From assembly GCA_025685495.1 (NCBI GenBank), contig JAJNMT010000234.1, positions 248,001 through 312,000 on the forward strand: DNA of 64,000 nt, given 5' to 3'. The notes under the pieces were generated by a model that was given only the letters and a program-made list of their open reading frames with translations, was not told where the DNA came from and searched no databases. Below, piece by piece: positions 10,018 through 21,431 of the stretch. The position numbers and the translations under genes are program-made. Numbering within the stretch: position 1 is the first letter of the stretch; every line of letters begins with the position of its first letter. The stretch is from Huntiella abstrusa. Its lineage: Eukaryota; Ascomycota; Sordariomycetes; Microascales; Ceratocystidaceae.

Positions 10018-12378
10018 CTATCTAGCTCTTCCATTATCCTCTGCAAACGGGTTAACATCCGCTATATCCGTATAATCCTGCTCATGCGCCCTCGGATACT
10101 TCTTAAAAACACTCCCCGCCGCCATCAACATACTCGCCCTCTGCGGCCCCGGCACCGGCAACCCCGGCCCCAACGCAATCGAAGCCGGTCTCACACTATC
10201 CATCCACCTCTCAATCCCCGCCTCCTCGAGCACCTGACTCGCCACCACCAACGACTCCCCCCTAAGTGCATCCGCGCTAGTATTTCCCCCAGAAGAGGGC
10301 GAACTATCCTGAAAGGGCATCGACATCTCCGAGCGGCCCGCGAGTGGGAAGAAGCCGACGCTTTGTTCGGGGGACTTTCCTTGTTGCTGGAAGTCGATTC
10401 CGAGGGATTTTCCGAGGGTGCGGGGGTCGTTTGGTTTATTGGTGGTCATGGAGTCTAGTTGGCGGAGGATATCGAGTTCTTCTTTGGTGGTGGGGGAGTC
10501 TTTGAATGTGAATCTATCAACCCCCGCAACAAGATCGGTAGGTGTCTCTGCGAAGGAGAATTGTCTTGTGGGCGGGGCTGGTTTCGCGGTCATATTTCCA
10601 GATATTGGCGCCGGCGGATCTTGTACCATTGTGGCGTTTGAGAAGAGGTCTAGTGGAGGGGGAATCGGGGCTGCTCTTTTCAACACAGGGGCACCGCTCG
10701 GTGCGGGACGGGTCTGCATTGGTGGGGGATCTGACATCCGAGGGACCCGCTTAGTCGCCTGTTCCGTAGCAAACTGCTGCTGAAGTCTCAACCCCGCCAT
10801 GAAATACGGCTCTGGGACATCCTTCCCCTTGGAAATTAACTGCGGGATAGGCGATGAAGCTTTCCCTTTGGGGATGATAAGCGGTGATAAACTGGGTTTT
10901 GGAGACCGGCCTGGCGTCTGGGTTGTATCAGAGACGTCATCCTCTTCATAATAGAACGGGTCATCTGTCACCCAGGGCTCATTAGAAGACATGAACGGCG
11001 TACTTAACGGACGAGCCTTGGCGGATGGCGGACCAAGAGTCTGAAAAGCAGGCGACATAGCCTGTCCCGTCGATCTCGACCTCGCGCGGTTCTTCACCGG
11101 CGGTGGAAGATATAAATTATTATGTATCAACGGCGTCTGCAACTGTTCCTTCTCCGCCTCCCCCGCCGCAATAGTCAAGCCCTGCGGCGCTCTCATCCGA
11201 TACCCTGGTTGCGCCTCACTAGGCGATGGAGTCGAGTGGCTTCTATAATGCGCTGACATGGGCGAGACTGAAATAGGCGTGGGCGCATCAAGGTTGAAAG
11301 TCGGCTGGTCGCCTGAATTCGGTGGACTAAGTGCGCTAATGATGATTTCGTTGTCTGTTGGCGAGCTGATTTCCGAGGTATAGCTATCCATTGTATCCGC
11401 CGTGAATGTCCGTAACGGGGCGCGATACTGCGTGTACATCTCCGAGTTACCCCTTGGCACCGGAGCCTTAGTGAAAACCGAGTTATCTGGAACTCTACTC
11501 GTCTCCTGAGCCCACCCATCCATCCGCTCCATAACCGGACTCGGCGCCGCCCCGGGACCGAATGAATCCGACTGTGAATACCCATGCGAATACCCCGGCA
11601 CCTGTCCGCCCGGCCCCTTGCCCGTTCGTCTAGTCGACATCTTGGGTAACTCTGGAGTCTTCTCAAAGGCCATCATAGGCGCTTTATATTCCTCGAATTT
11701 ATACCCTCCCATTCCCACGGGTGTCGACGTTCTCACGGGGGGATTCGCCCGTTGGAAACTAACCGGTTTTCCGGCCTCCGCTTGCCTTTGTGTGTAGATC
11801 CGGTCGTTATAAGCTTCCTGTTGTCGTTGGTACTCCCGTAAAGATAAATCCGGCGCATTCCGTGGTTGTTTCGGGACAAGACTTTCCAATAACTCAGTCA
11901 TAGCCTCATGCGATTTAAGTAAAGACTTCTTAACCAGCGGGACAAGCGCCAAGTGACATCTAAACTCAACATCCTCTCTCAAATACAGTCCCGGCACTGC
12001 ACTTCCCTCTCCGCCCGTAAACTCCCCCTCAACACGCCCCCCAAGGATCCAAACACTCTTAATATCCACCCCCATAGGCGCATAAACATGAGCCTTGACG
12101 CCCGTCGGCGTAGTTTCCAACGCCGCCGTATAAGAGACATTCGCAGGGCCGAGGGACACCCCGGATGGTAGAGGGACGAGTTTATCACGGAGTTGGTACC
12201 ATGTTGCGTTGGCTTCGGAGGGCGGACAGTGTGGTGGTGGTGGGATCTGTTGACATGTTAAAACGAGAGGGTTGAGTCGAGCAATTAACGAGGTTGTATG
12301 GAGAGTCTGGAGGATTGTTCTCCGGGTGAGACTTGGTGGAGCAGGTGTGATTGTTGTAAGTGTGTTTCGTTTCGACAT
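10018..12378 (-). CDS. DUF7053 domain protein with long disordered tail
   Basis: This is a fungal protein of unknown function, 786 residues in a single exon. The N-terminal ~170 residues match the pattern of the DUF7053 family: MSKRNTLTTITPAPPSLTRR, a helix running into LNPLV, a PPPPH turn, the WYQLRDKL strand, VSYTAALETTPTGVKAHVYA and a final LGG turn. The fold is probably a lipid-binding-like (START/SRPBCC-type) barrel, but that is inference. The remaining ~600 residues are Pro/Ser/Thr-rich and probably disordered, with many SP/TP sites that proline-directed kinases could use. Homologous fungal proteins share the N-terminal domain and vary in the tail. No signal peptide or membrane segment is visible. 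Its promoter lies in 12379-13415. Confidence 0.75.
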   Translation of the reverse strand: MSKRNTLTTITPAPPSLTRRTILQTLHTTSLIARLNPLVLTCQQIPPPPHCPPSEANATWYQLRDKLVPLPSGVSLGPANVSYTAALETTPTGVKAHVYAPMGVDIKSVWILGGRVEGEFTGGEGSAVPGLYLREDVEFRCHLALVPLVKKSLLKSHEAMTELLESLVPKQPRNAPDLSLREYQRQQEAYNDRIYTQRQAEAGKPVSFQRANPPVRTSTPVGMGGYKFEEYKAPMMAFEKTPELPKMSTRRTGKGPGGQVPGYSHGYSQSDSFGPGAAPSPVMERMDGWAQETSRVPDNSVFTKAPVPRGNSEMYTQYRAPLRTFTADTMDSYTSEISSPTDNEIIISALSPPNSGDQPTFNLDAPTPISVSPMSAHYRSHSTPSPSEAQPGYRMRAPQGLTIAAGEAEKEQLQTPLIHNNLYLPPPVKNRARSRSTGQAMSPAFQTLGPPSAKARPLSTPFMSSNEPWVTDDPFYYEEDDVSDTTQTPGRSPKPSLSPLIIPKGKASSPIPQLISKGKDVPEPYFMAGLRLQQQFATEQATKRVPRMSDPPPMQTRPAPSGAPVLKRAAPIPPPLDLFSNATMVQDPPAPISGNMTAKPAPPTRQFSFAETPTDLVAGVDRFTFKDSPTTKEELDILRQLDSMTTNKPNDPRTLGKSLGIDFQQQGKSPEQSVGFFPLAGRSEMSMPFQDSSPSSGGNTSADALRGESLVVASQVLEEAGIERWMDSVRPASIALGPGLPVPGPQRASMLMAAGSVFKKYPRAHEQDYTDIADVNPFAEDNGRAR

Positions 12379-13415
12379 TTTGTCGACTATCTATCTGTGT
12401 ATACTGAAGAAAAGAAAAAGTCAGAATAGAATGTGAATATATATATGTATGTAACAATCCAAAAAAAAGAATACGAGAAACCAACACATCGTGGGTCTAG
12501 ACCAGATGGTAGAAGGGGTTATATACCCAGCCCAAGATACTCACCCTCACAATACCATCCGTCATCCAAACATGGTCTTTGCGGCTTGGACGAGGCTCCT
12601 TGGTTACATGTGCGGCGGCGCGGAGGCGACAAGACAAGGTAGAATTCCTGATGTTGAAACAGATCACCAGTAAGGTTTTGCCCAGGCTAATTACCTAATC
12701 AATCTACACCGACAGTACCTTCTTCATAATTCACAACATTCACATGTCTAGCCATCTCCTTATTCGAAGCTTCCAAAAAGAGATCCAAGAACTTACACCG
12801 TCATATCCGTATAACCCATCCATTCAGCACAGACCAATACATGCGCTATACATACTATCCGCACTCCAAGACAAGTCTACCATCTCCTCAACCCGACGAT
12901 CTCCGTTTCAGAAACCCTTCTTTATCCCATCCCTTCTTCACCCCCGTGTCAACCGAAACAACTCCCAAAACAAAAGATTCTTCCTTTCCCTCCAAGGTCA
13001 ATTCGTCCGTCTTCAAGTCAACCCAAGAACTTGTTTCCCTCTCTCTTTCTCTCCCCTCCTTCTTTCTTTTTTTGGTCACTACCTGCCTGCCTATCCTAGC
13101 TTATATCTCTTCCCCCCCTCCGCCCCCGGCAGTGCAAACCCTACCCGGTAACCCAAAGGCTTAGTCTTTCCAGCCCCAGGCTGAGTATACCATCACCAAG
13201 TCCTCCAAAGTTCCATTTTCCACTTCCCGTCGCAAGAACCTTCGTATTCCTCGAATTCAATCTTTTTATATGTCTAAACAGCACAGACTATAATTTCCTA
13301 CCGAGATATAAAAACCTTCTATCCATAAATACGACATGGCCAAAGCCTAGTGCCCTTCCTTCCTTGCCAAACCCAAACCCTATAAGTAACACAAAAATGA
13401 CATCATTATAAAACT
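12379..13415. other. Intergenic: DUF7053 promoter and ORC4 3' flank
   Basis: No gene is supported. The plus strand is pyrimidine-rich from about 12880 to 13110, so the DUF7053 coding strand is purine-rich there. Open frames on the plus strand follow this bias and have no recognisable domain. Confidence 0.5.
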
Positions 13416-15794
13416 CTAAATCTCTCTACACCATTTCGCCATGACACCACCAAGTTGTACTCCAACAGGTATATCCTCCAATGCCAAATCGACCCTCCAC
13501 ATCTTTCCTTCCAACCCACCCATTTGGCCACGTCCACCAACACTCGCAGGCACTAACAAACCAGCGTTAACAAGTCTCTCCCACGCAATACCCGCAACTC
13601 CCCGTCCCCAAACCCTCGCACCGCCCGATAACGCCATGACACCCGCTTGAATCTTCTGTCGTGATACAAGAGAAGAGTACTCATCATATGCCATAGCAAA
13701 GTTTACCGTATCCGTATGCGCCACGATATCCAGTCTAGCCGCCGCAATAAGTAGTGACAAGTCTAGATCCGACAACGACGAGAGAATATGGATCTTAGAG
13801 GGCGGTGCTGCAAGGGACTGTGTTGCCACCACAGCGTTAGGTTCCTCGAGAGAATAGTTACTCGATACAACACCCGTCTGACCCGGACCCTCAATCTTCA
13901 ACGGGGGAATCCGTAACGGGAGAGTCGCTGGGCGTAACAATGCCAACGGTAACAGACAACTTGCCAAGAACCCAGGTACATTCTTCCCCGAGTAATAAAA
14001 GTGTCTCAACACCTTCTGGAACTCACCCGTCGCCGCCATATCCTGAATCATCCCCGTCCACCACCCTCTAAACTCTTCAAACCCACCAACTTGTCCATCT
14101 AACCCCTCTGCATCAACATCAACCCCATCAACCACCAAGCCCTGTCGACAAATCTCCCAGAAGCCCGGGATACTCTTTGGCGGCGCCATGTACACATAGC
14201 GATGTGAAAATCTCGACTTGACTCTCTTCTCCAACATGTCCACCACGTCTAATCTCGTAGTACATCCCACCACGGAAATAGGCGCCTTCTTCGCCTGTGC
14301 AATGTCAAAGAGGTTGTAAAGAAGTGTTTGTCTCGGATGATAAGCAAACATGTCAAACTCCTCAATCAGAAACACCACACTGGTCGAAGTAGTTCCTTGC
14401 GCATCTGGCCCTTCAATCTCCTCCGGATGCGACAACATAGCCAGGATCATCGCCAAAGTATCCGCAAAACTAGTCCGTTTAGCAGCCTCTTCTTCCTCGT
14501 TAACAGTGACGTTCAACTGTCGCCAAATCTCTTTCAACGCAAGTCTATCGTCCGTGTGGATAAACCCATTCAACCGAACCGTTAAGAAATCCTCTGGATG
14601 GTCCGCTGCCATTTCCGAAATCACAGACTCAACCAGCGTTGTCTTTCCCGATCCACGAGCTCCAATGATCAGAATCGAGTTACTCTCACCTGCGGTGATC
14701 GTCTGCTCAATCACCTGATGAACCTTGGCATATGGTTCCTCCTGTCCAATCAGCCGTAACCTTCTTCTCCCCGTACATCTATCCGTAAGGACCCTCTGGA
14801 AACTCTTAAGATGGTACTCAAAGTTTTCAATCTCCGGCACCTCAAACTCCGCTTCTTCCGTGTCCACAATCTCCTCTTCTTCACCCATAGAGAAATGCGC
14901 ATATCTCTTCGCAGATGGCGTCTTTGTGACATCCTCCTGTGCACAGTTGATACAAATCCAGTCCCCCGTAGGAACCTCCTTGACCCCGTGACAAACCTGG
15001 TGATATCCCAAGTCACAAACGTCACAAATGAGAATCTCATTAGGTGGTGCCGAGTCCCCCTTATGACACATCTGACAAACCTCATTAAGATAAGTCTCCT
15101 CAATAGGCACCTCCTCAACCTTCTGCACAGTTTCCACCTCCGGCTCCTCCACAATCGAACTCTCCAGAAAACTCCCTTCCGACCCTCCACTCTGTCTCTT
15201 CCTCGACGCCCTCATCAACCTCTCCGAAAGCGGCGTCATCTTCTCATCTCCCGCCGCTCTTCCAGGCGTAAACAACCCCCCGGTACTCTTCTTCCCCGTC
15301 GAAGGCGGCAAATCCTCAAACACCAACTCCCCCCTCGCCGGAGTCTTAGTGCTCTTCCCCCCACTACCCATATCAAAAACGACATTCTTCCTCTCTCTCT
15401 CCCCCCTCCCCCGTCTAGACGGTGTCAAAATCCCCTTCAACGGACTCGTCTGTTTCACCGGACTCCTTGGTGGCAAAATCACCTGGCCCATCTTCCTCGG
15501 CGACATATCCAGTTGTCCAGGAACCTCCTCCAATCCCGGCGCAGTAGCTGTTCCCGCTCCCAACTCAACTACCCCTAGAACACCCTTCTTCCCCGCCCTC
15601 GGTCGATGCGCCAACTCATCACCTGGAATAGCTGCTGTTGCCGCATTCAAACTGGCCGCTGTAGTAGGCGAGTCATTCTCATCTGCTAAACGGCGACGTT
15701 TCTGGAGAGTCCGGGAGGTTGATGTCGGTGTGGTGGTGGAGTTGGCGGACCGTATACGTTTGCGTGTTGTTGCTGAGCCGGGTGTTTGGTCCAT
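13416..15794 (-). CDS. ORC4: Origin recognition complex subunit 4 with N-terminal PHD finger
   Basis: Orc4 is an AAA+ subunit of the complex that marks replication origins and loads MCM helicase. The protein is 792 residues in one exon (yeast Orc4 is 529). Residues 1-230 are basic and rich in SP/TP sites, including a KGILTPSRRGRG segment. Residues 238-288 form a C4HC3 PHD finger with C240, C243, C257, C260, H265, C268, C281 and C284. The AAA+ domain follows: Walker A GARGSGKT at 378-385 and a Walker B region VVFLIEEFD at about 473-481, followed by the Orc4 C-terminal domain. PHD fingers read histone H3 tails, so this one may help place ORC on chromatin (inference). The first Met of the frame fits the basic N-terminus. 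An upstream exon cannot be excluded. Confidence 0.9.
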   Translation of the reverse strand: MDQTPGSATTRKRIRSANSTTTPTSTSRTLQKRRRLADENDSPTTAASLNAATAAIPGDELAHRPRAGKKGVLGVVELGAGTATAPGLEEVPGQLDMSPRKMGQVILPPRSPVKQTSPLKGILTPSRRGRGERERKNVVFDMGSGGKSTKTPARGELVFEDLPPSTGKKSTGGLFTPGRAAGDEKMTPLSERLMRASRKRQSGGSEGSFLESSIVEEPEVETVQKVEEVPIEETYLNEVCQMCHKGDSAPPNEILICDVCDLGYHQVCHGVKEVPTGDWICINCAQEDVTKTPSAKRYAHFSMGEEEEIVDTEEAEFEVPEIENFEYHLKSFQRVLTDRCTGRRRLRLIGQEEPYAKVHQVIEQTITAGESNSILIIGARGSGKTTLVESVISEMAADHPEDFLTVRLNGFIHTDDRLALKEIWRQLNVTVNEEEEAAKRTSFADTLAMILAMLSHPEEIEGPDAQGTTSTSVVFLIEEFDMFAYHPRQTLLYNLFDIAQAKKAPISVVGCTTRLDVVDMLEKRVKSRFSHRYVYMAPPKSIPGFWEICRQGLVVDGVDVDAEGLDGQVGGFEEFRGWWTGMIQDMAATGEFQKVLRHFYYSGKNVPGFLASCLLPLALLRPATLPLRIPPLKIEGPGQTGVVSSNYSLEEPNAVVATQSLAAPPSKIHILSSLSDLDLSLLIAAARLDIVAHTDTVNFAMAYDEYSSLVSRQKIQAGVMALSGGARVWGRGVAGIAWERLVNAGLLVPASVGGRGQMGGLEGKMWRVDLALEDIPVGVQLGGVMAKWCREI

Positions 15795-16469
15795 TTTGGG
15801 TTATATAGCTTCCGTATCGAATCTGTCGAGTCTTTTGTAATCGTAGCCCGTATATCGTCGTCTGAATCTTATGATCACGGAATATTTCCTCTATAGAAAC
15901 TCAATCTTTAAAAATCAAAACAAACAATGTGCACATAAACACTCTAACTAGTTTCAATAACCACTATACGACATAACACTACCCTGGTATTTCCATCATC
16001 ACCCTAAATTCCATTAAAACCATTCCACCCGCGCGTCCATCGCGACGCGATAACCCTACCATTAACCACACGTGACAAGGGTACTCGAAAAGGTCCACTG
16101 GCGCTTCCATTATCCCTTTTCACGATACCCTCAAATTAAGCATCTACAAGCGAATGTAAACCTCTCTGATAGAAAAAGACATATTGATATAACAATAAAC
16201 AAATGGTAATGGAGCTGACTCCTACGCAAAATCCCCAAAGAAACCACCCAATCTAGATATGACAGAAGAAAAAGCAAACCGATACCGGACTGATAACCTA
16301 AAAACCCGAGACGCCTATTCAATCAAAGACCCTATACCAAATCCCAAACAAACCATGACACCACTGGAGTCAATAGCTATATGCCAGTACAAGAAAAAAC
16401 AAAAACCGCCTGAACCAATGCAATTTTCATCCCAAATCACCAGTCACCCAGAAAGTAACACCACCCTCA
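15795..16469. other. Intergenic: ORC4 promoter and LEU5 3' flank
   Basis: AT-rich and without a plausible gene. A CACGTGAC E-box-like site lies at about 16069-16076, 275 bp upstream of the ORC4 start codon. Confidence 0.55.
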
Positions 16470-17646
16470 TCAGATCCCAAGCCACAACTTGCCGCGCTCG
16501 TACGCATAGAAACTGACTGCTACCATCGGGACAACCTTGACGTAACCAATAGTCAGTCCGACGAAGAATCCCCGGAAGCCCTTCTCCTTCCAGATCATGG
16601 CAACAGTCTGAGAAATCGTGCTCCGGCTACCATCACCTACCGCACCACTGACTTGCATGCGGCGCCGGATAACTTCTAATGGGTACGCCGAAGTCTGCGA
16701 AACCATACCAGAGATTCCACCAGAAAACAGCTCAGCCCACGCCTTCAGATGGGTCCGGCCATCCGCAGAACCTGCTGTCTCCTCTCTAGGCAACGTGGTA
16801 TATTTCGCAAATGGCTGGGCCCGGAGCACATCACCCATCGTATCATGCGTCAAAAACGAGACTCCGGCGTATGGTAACATGCCAATCAGAGTTGGCGCAA
16901 AACCTCGGTAAAAGTTGGAAATTCCTCCACCTACTACTGATGACATACCACCTGCCGGCTCACCATAAATTTGCCGGCAGATGGTGCGCAAAGTCGATCT
17001 ACCATCCCGCTTGGTCTCAAAAGCCAAACGAACTCGGATGACCTCAAGCGGGTATGTGAAGAAAACAGATGAGACGCCAGCAAGCGAACCACTGATTAAC
17101 CGACGGAAAGGCGTTTCCTTCTCTGGCGTGTTAATCACTACATGGCGAATCTGTTCGTAGGCAAGGAATTTGATCGCGGCGTACGGGAAAATCCGGATCA
17201 AAGTAGCAGAGTGTCCGCGGAATAGCCCATTATAGCCTTCGACGTGATAGATCTGTTGCATTGCATGGGCTACTCCGCTCCACGATCCTGAGTACTTGGC
17301 GAATTGCGGGCTATTAGCTTGGAACAAAATCTTGACCCGATCAAGCGGGGCGACCGTTGTTTTTGCCTATGTGATTCAACCCAAAAAGTCAGTATGCAGG
17401 TACACAGATGGATGTAACAACCAGCGTTATAAGGGTAAAATTATGAGAGTAAATACTTACTGCGCATCCTGCAAGACCACCAGCCGCAGCAGTTCTCCAG
17501 ATGTACTCGAAACTATGCTTGTCGAGGGCTGGCTTTAACGACTCGACGGGCTGTTGCGTTTTTCGAGATGGCCCAAGGTCGGTCGTCGAGGGTTTTGAGG
17601 TAGCGAGACCCGCAGGCGGGTTCTCATTCAGCATTTCTGGTGGCAT
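16470..17646 (-). CDS. LEU5: Mitochondrial carrier, Leu5/CoA-transporter type
   Basis: Mitochondrial carrier family member of the inner membrane. The best match from motifs is the Leu5/SLC25A16 group, which is needed to accumulate coenzyme A in the matrix. There are two exons, 17461-17646 (62 codons) and 16470-17366. The 94-bp intron (GTAAGT...CACATAG) is phase 0 and gives 360 residues (yeast Leu5 is 357). Three carrier repeats are seen: the first signature is PLDRVKILFQ, formed just after the splice junction; the second is YPLEVIRVRL; the third is YPLEVIRRRM. The segment GLFRGHSATLIRIFPYAA is typical of the CoA group. Residues 1-45 form a polar presequence-like extension. Without the first exon the first signature motif would be lost, so this start is preferred. 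The exact substrate is inferred. Confidence 0.87.
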
Positions 17647-19453
17647 CTTGACTGAAGGCCGTGATGTAGAAAGACTTGGAGGCTTCAATGTGGCGGCTTT
17701 ATGTAAAATCCGAAAAAAAAAAATCAAAGAGGGGAAAAAGGTCGTGAACCGATATATATAACGTGCGGCGAGTGCTTTTGTACTTTATAAAACTGCCGAG
17801 TCAGAAGCGGGTAGTAGTCGTGGGGAATTCGGAGAAACGGAGTCTTGCAGTATTGGGATAGCAATCACCAGACTAGCGGCGAAATTGGAGAAGACCGGAT
17901 GAACAGAAGAGTAGCTTAGGGCTAAGGACTAAGGGCTAGGAACTCAAGGAGCCTTCCGTGTTACTGCAGCACCTGAATGCACGGCTTGACAGCTTTGTTT
18001 ATGTAGCCGCAGGCACAGGATATAACGGGTTGACGGCTATTTATGTACGTAGGTGACTATTATTCAAGTCACGATAATAGTCGAGGCGTAAAGGAAATTG
18101 GAGGTGCAAATGGCAAAGACCGAACAAACAGCGCTGAATGCAGGAGAATAAGAGACGATTGAGATAACTATATAGGAGAAGGAGAAGGAGAAGCGAGAAG
18201 TAGGCAATGGTGTTGATGCCGAAAGTCCCTGTAACAACAGTTGGATGCGAGGCAAAAGTAAAAGAAAAGGCGATGGTGATTCTTCTTTACGTATTCAATT
18301 CAAGAAACAAAAAAAAAGGAAATAAATTTAAATTCTTAATGGATTTTCAAAGGCTGCCCTCGCTTAACCCAAGACTAAACCCTCTAGAAGGTCCTCCACA
18401 GAAGGCCCCACGGAAGAGCAAGAGCGTAAAAACGTCATTGCCACGGAAAAAGTGGGGCCTGTGTACTCTACAATTAACGTCTGCTTAAAAGGCCAACCGC
18501 CGTTTTGGAGACGCCGTCACGAGGGCCACTTAATACTGATGAATGACAGGGAAATACCAAATAGTCACGCTGTACCCATTCCGACGTGGCTAACTCCCAA
18601 GAAAGGAAACTCGATTATCAAAGTTGGAGAATCCAACCATATTGAGAGAACCAGGGCAAAAAAAAAGAGCTCAGAGCCGCATCTTGCACATACAAGACTG
18701 GGGACCGTCGTTGAGAAATCAACCACTAATAGCACAGCAAAATGTCACTGAACCCATGCAGGTAGTTGGTTCCTTGGGCCCGCTGGGCACCCTGTAAATA
18801 GAGCAGGGAATATGGAAATAGCACCGGCTGTAACCGATGTAAGCCTGCGACGGCCGCTTTAATGGGGGGGAGGAAAACTGGTCACGTGAATCGAGATTAA
18901 AAATGTCGGGACGAGAGATCCGGTCGGTGTTGAAGTTTGGGGGAGGTCGGAGTATCGACGGAGAGACACCGAGGTAGCCGATATACACAACTTCATAACG
19001 CCATTGTACTACCGACCCTGTTGTTCACAGGTGGCGTTGTAGGGGGCATGGAGTACTGCTGGATGCAGAGTTCATGATGGCTCACTTCATGTCAGACAGA
19101 TACGCCTTCTGTGTTATTCCCGTGGTAAAGGTAGCATTGTTGTTGTTTTTGGCGTTGGAAAGTGGCCCCTGACTTGTGAAGAAAAGTGTAAAGGAAAGAG
19201 AATGCTGATCTGCGTGCATATCGTGACACTAAAGACTGGACGACAGATGTGCCAGTATCACAAAGGCTGTGAGGATGGTATATCTGATTATGCGGTTGAA
19301 TACCGAGATAGCGAAGGCCCACGATACAGCCGCACCATTATAAATTATCACCGCCTTTAAACCCAGTTATAATCAAACATGAAATCTGTTATACAATAAA
19401 CTCGTCCAATATCGTAACAAGGCCCAAATAGAAATACAGTACTCCCTACCCCC
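17647..19453. other. Intergenic: LEU5 promoter and uL23m 3' flank
   Basis: About 1.8 kb with no supportable gene. Frames on both strands are short and lack domains. A GTCACGTGA E-box-like site lies near 18882. Confidence 0.5.
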
Positions 19454-20160
19454 TTACGGAGCAACAGTCGCTTTCCCCTCTCCCTCCTTCTCAACCGGCT
19501 CGACCGTCTCAAACTCCGCCTCCTCCTCAATCTGGTTAAACTTCTCCCACTTAACATCCAAAACCTCCCCATTACTCCAAACAGCCTCACCAGCCAAAAG
19601 CTTCTTCGCTCTCTTCGCCAACTCCTTATCATCCGCCGACGGCTTCTCCTCACTCGGGCACGGCGTCATCATCTTGGCTCTCGTCTCCTGAAGCTTCCCC
19701 AACTCCTTGGAATACTCCGACCGCGCATCCCAAAGCTTCTTATTCCACGGCTCCAGATCCGTCGGCGGCTTAGGCCACGCGAATGGCGAGAGTAACTCCA
19801 CCGTCATGTACTTCTCCGAGTTACCGCGGCGGATACGAGCCCGCTGGTTCACGTTCTCTGTCATCGTGTTGATTACCGGGCTAGGCGTGACGAAGGAGCG
19901 CACCTTGCTCACTTCCACCTTGTACAGGTTCCAAAGGTAATCGCGGAGATCGAACTTGGTGAATCTCAAGGGCACCTTAAAGGTAGCGAAGTAAGGATCC
20001 TGCTTCGGTCTATGAATCATCACTACAAGCGCCATAGGCCTAACAAAAAAACCCGGTTAATACAATGCGCAATCCACCCTTCATCTCCTCTCCAAACTCA
20101 CATAAAAAGCTGCTTCTTTCCCAGCTTGAAAGCCGGCGCGCTCCGCACAACAGACGCCAT
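19454..20160 (-). CDS. MRP20: Mitochondrial large-subunit ribosomal protein uL23m
   Basis: Mitochondrial ribosomal protein of the uL23 family (yeast Mrp20), at the exit-tunnel rim of the 54S subunit. There are two exons, 20102-20160 and 19454-20039, joined by a 62-bp intron (GTGAGT...GTTAG) that splits one Met codon. The product is 214 residues. The small first exon supplies FKLGKKQLF, which together with exon 2 gives the family's N-terminal strand before FATFKVPLRFTKFDLRDYLW, the uL23m core. A start at the exon 2 ATG (20035) would drop this conserved strand, so the upstream ATG is chosen. The C-terminal third is acidic and Lys/Glu-rich. Silent sites turn strongly G-rich toward the 3' end. 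Confidence 0.88.
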
Positions 20161-20759
20161 TTTGATTGATTTTCTTGAGCGGGTTGCGTCCGGCGCTGAA
20201 TTGGTCCAAAAACGGGCAAGTGACGTCGTCGTTCCCGGCCAGATATTCTCGCCAATGCCGGCAGTCCAAATTTCGGCCTATGCGAAATTGTCGCCCGTGA
20301 CGTTTTTGACGCCACAGTTGGTGTGGCGTTGGAGTGGGGTGCAATGTGACTGGGGTTAGGGTTTTAGAGATGGCTTCCTAAAGAGGGAATTTGTGAATTA
20401 GACGGTGATATTCTGTAGATATTTAAAATGTGTTGGTGGTTTAATCGTGTAGATTATCATTGAGTTTCAGGCTCAAGCTCGGTAGCGTACGTGTAATAGC
20501 CTTGCGTTATAAGACATACTGTGACAGAAATATGTTACACGGTTAAATCCACATTGTTAAAAACGACAAAGAATACATATACGCTAAGCTGATAGACTAC
20601 AAGGCAAACGGCACATCTTCAGATTTGCGCTGTCACAAGTTGTGAGAACCCTGCCGTGACAATGAACTAGCAATACCATCCACAATATGCCCTACGAACC
20701 GAAACCCCCACAACACTCGCCCATAACAGTCCCACCGTCCTCACTGTCCAAAACATTAG
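20161..20759. other. Intergenic, uL23m promoter
   Basis: No gene is seen. It separates the uL23m start from the 3' end of an unrecognised gene on the same strand. Confidence 0.55.
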
Positions 20760-21359
20760 CTAAGCCAGCCGAGCCAACTCCCTCTCCACTCTACTTTTCT
20801 TCGCCGCTGACCCACGGCAAGGTCTAAGTCTTCCCCGGATATCCCCATCCCTTTTTGTTTCCCTCACGGCTTTCCGTACGTCACGTGCAGTTATGCTACC
20901 GGAGCCGGAGTCTTTGCCCCTCTTCTTTCCAAGAATTGCTTGAGAGGGACGGTGGCATTTTTTGTACCCAGATAAATCGACACAAAGGCTATCACTTGTG
21001 GTGGGCTGCTCACACATTAGTCCGCACTGGAGGGAATAGGGTGTACAACGGTGTGCCTGGGTTCGTCGGACGATATTGACCTCTTTCTTCCCATCATTGG
21101 TGGCAGAGTCAATGACAGGTTGATTAAAGGCATCATAGGCTTTGATAACAGCTTTGCGGCGGCGGACACGAGATGGTCGTGGCTCATCTGGGATACACTC
21201 TTGACTGATAACCGTGGAAATCTTGAATTCAACAACGGGACTTGTGTTTTCGTCATCTGAATGGAAATCGTCATGGGAACCTTCACGCCAAATGTTCTCG
21301 AGTTCGTCAATCTCATGGTCAAGTTCAGATTGATAGTATGGAAACGAGCTTGTTGTCAT
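20760..21359 (-). CDS. Unrecognised basic protein (start uncertain)
   Basis: I do not recognise this family. The frame from the ATG at 21359 encodes 199 residues: a Tyr/Glu-rich start (SELDHEIDELENIWREG), an acidic serine patch, a basic RPSRVRRRKAVIKAYDAF segment, and an Arg/Lys-rich C-terminus. The same frame is open for a further 24 codons upstream, up to a TAG at 21432-21434. Beyond that TAG it continues in phase to an ATG at 21491. So the true gene may be 244 codons with a nonsense codon, or translation may begin at 21359. The N-terminal sequence and composition do not suggest a membrane or secreted protein. Confidence that this region is coding is moderate. Confidence 0.4.
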   Translation of the reverse strand: MTTSSFPYYQSELDHEIDELENIWREGSHDDFHSDDENTSPVVEFKISTVISQECIPDEPRPSRVRRRKAVIKAYDAFNQPVIDSATNDGKKEVNIVRRTQAHRCTPYSLQCGLMCEQPTTSDSLCVDLSGYKKCHRPSQAILGKKRGKDSGSGSITARDVRKAVRETKRDGDIRGRLRPCRGSAAKKSRVERELARLA

Positions 21360-21431
21360 GTCGTAGTTGACTTGGGAAGCATATTGAAAGGGTTCATATC
21401 GTGCTTGTTGAACAACAGCACCGTATGGATT

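Noticed and set aside
14811..15578. 255-codon open frame antisense to ORC4
   Set aside because: Arg/Leu/Pro/Ser-rich shadow of the PHD and N-terminal region of ORC4.
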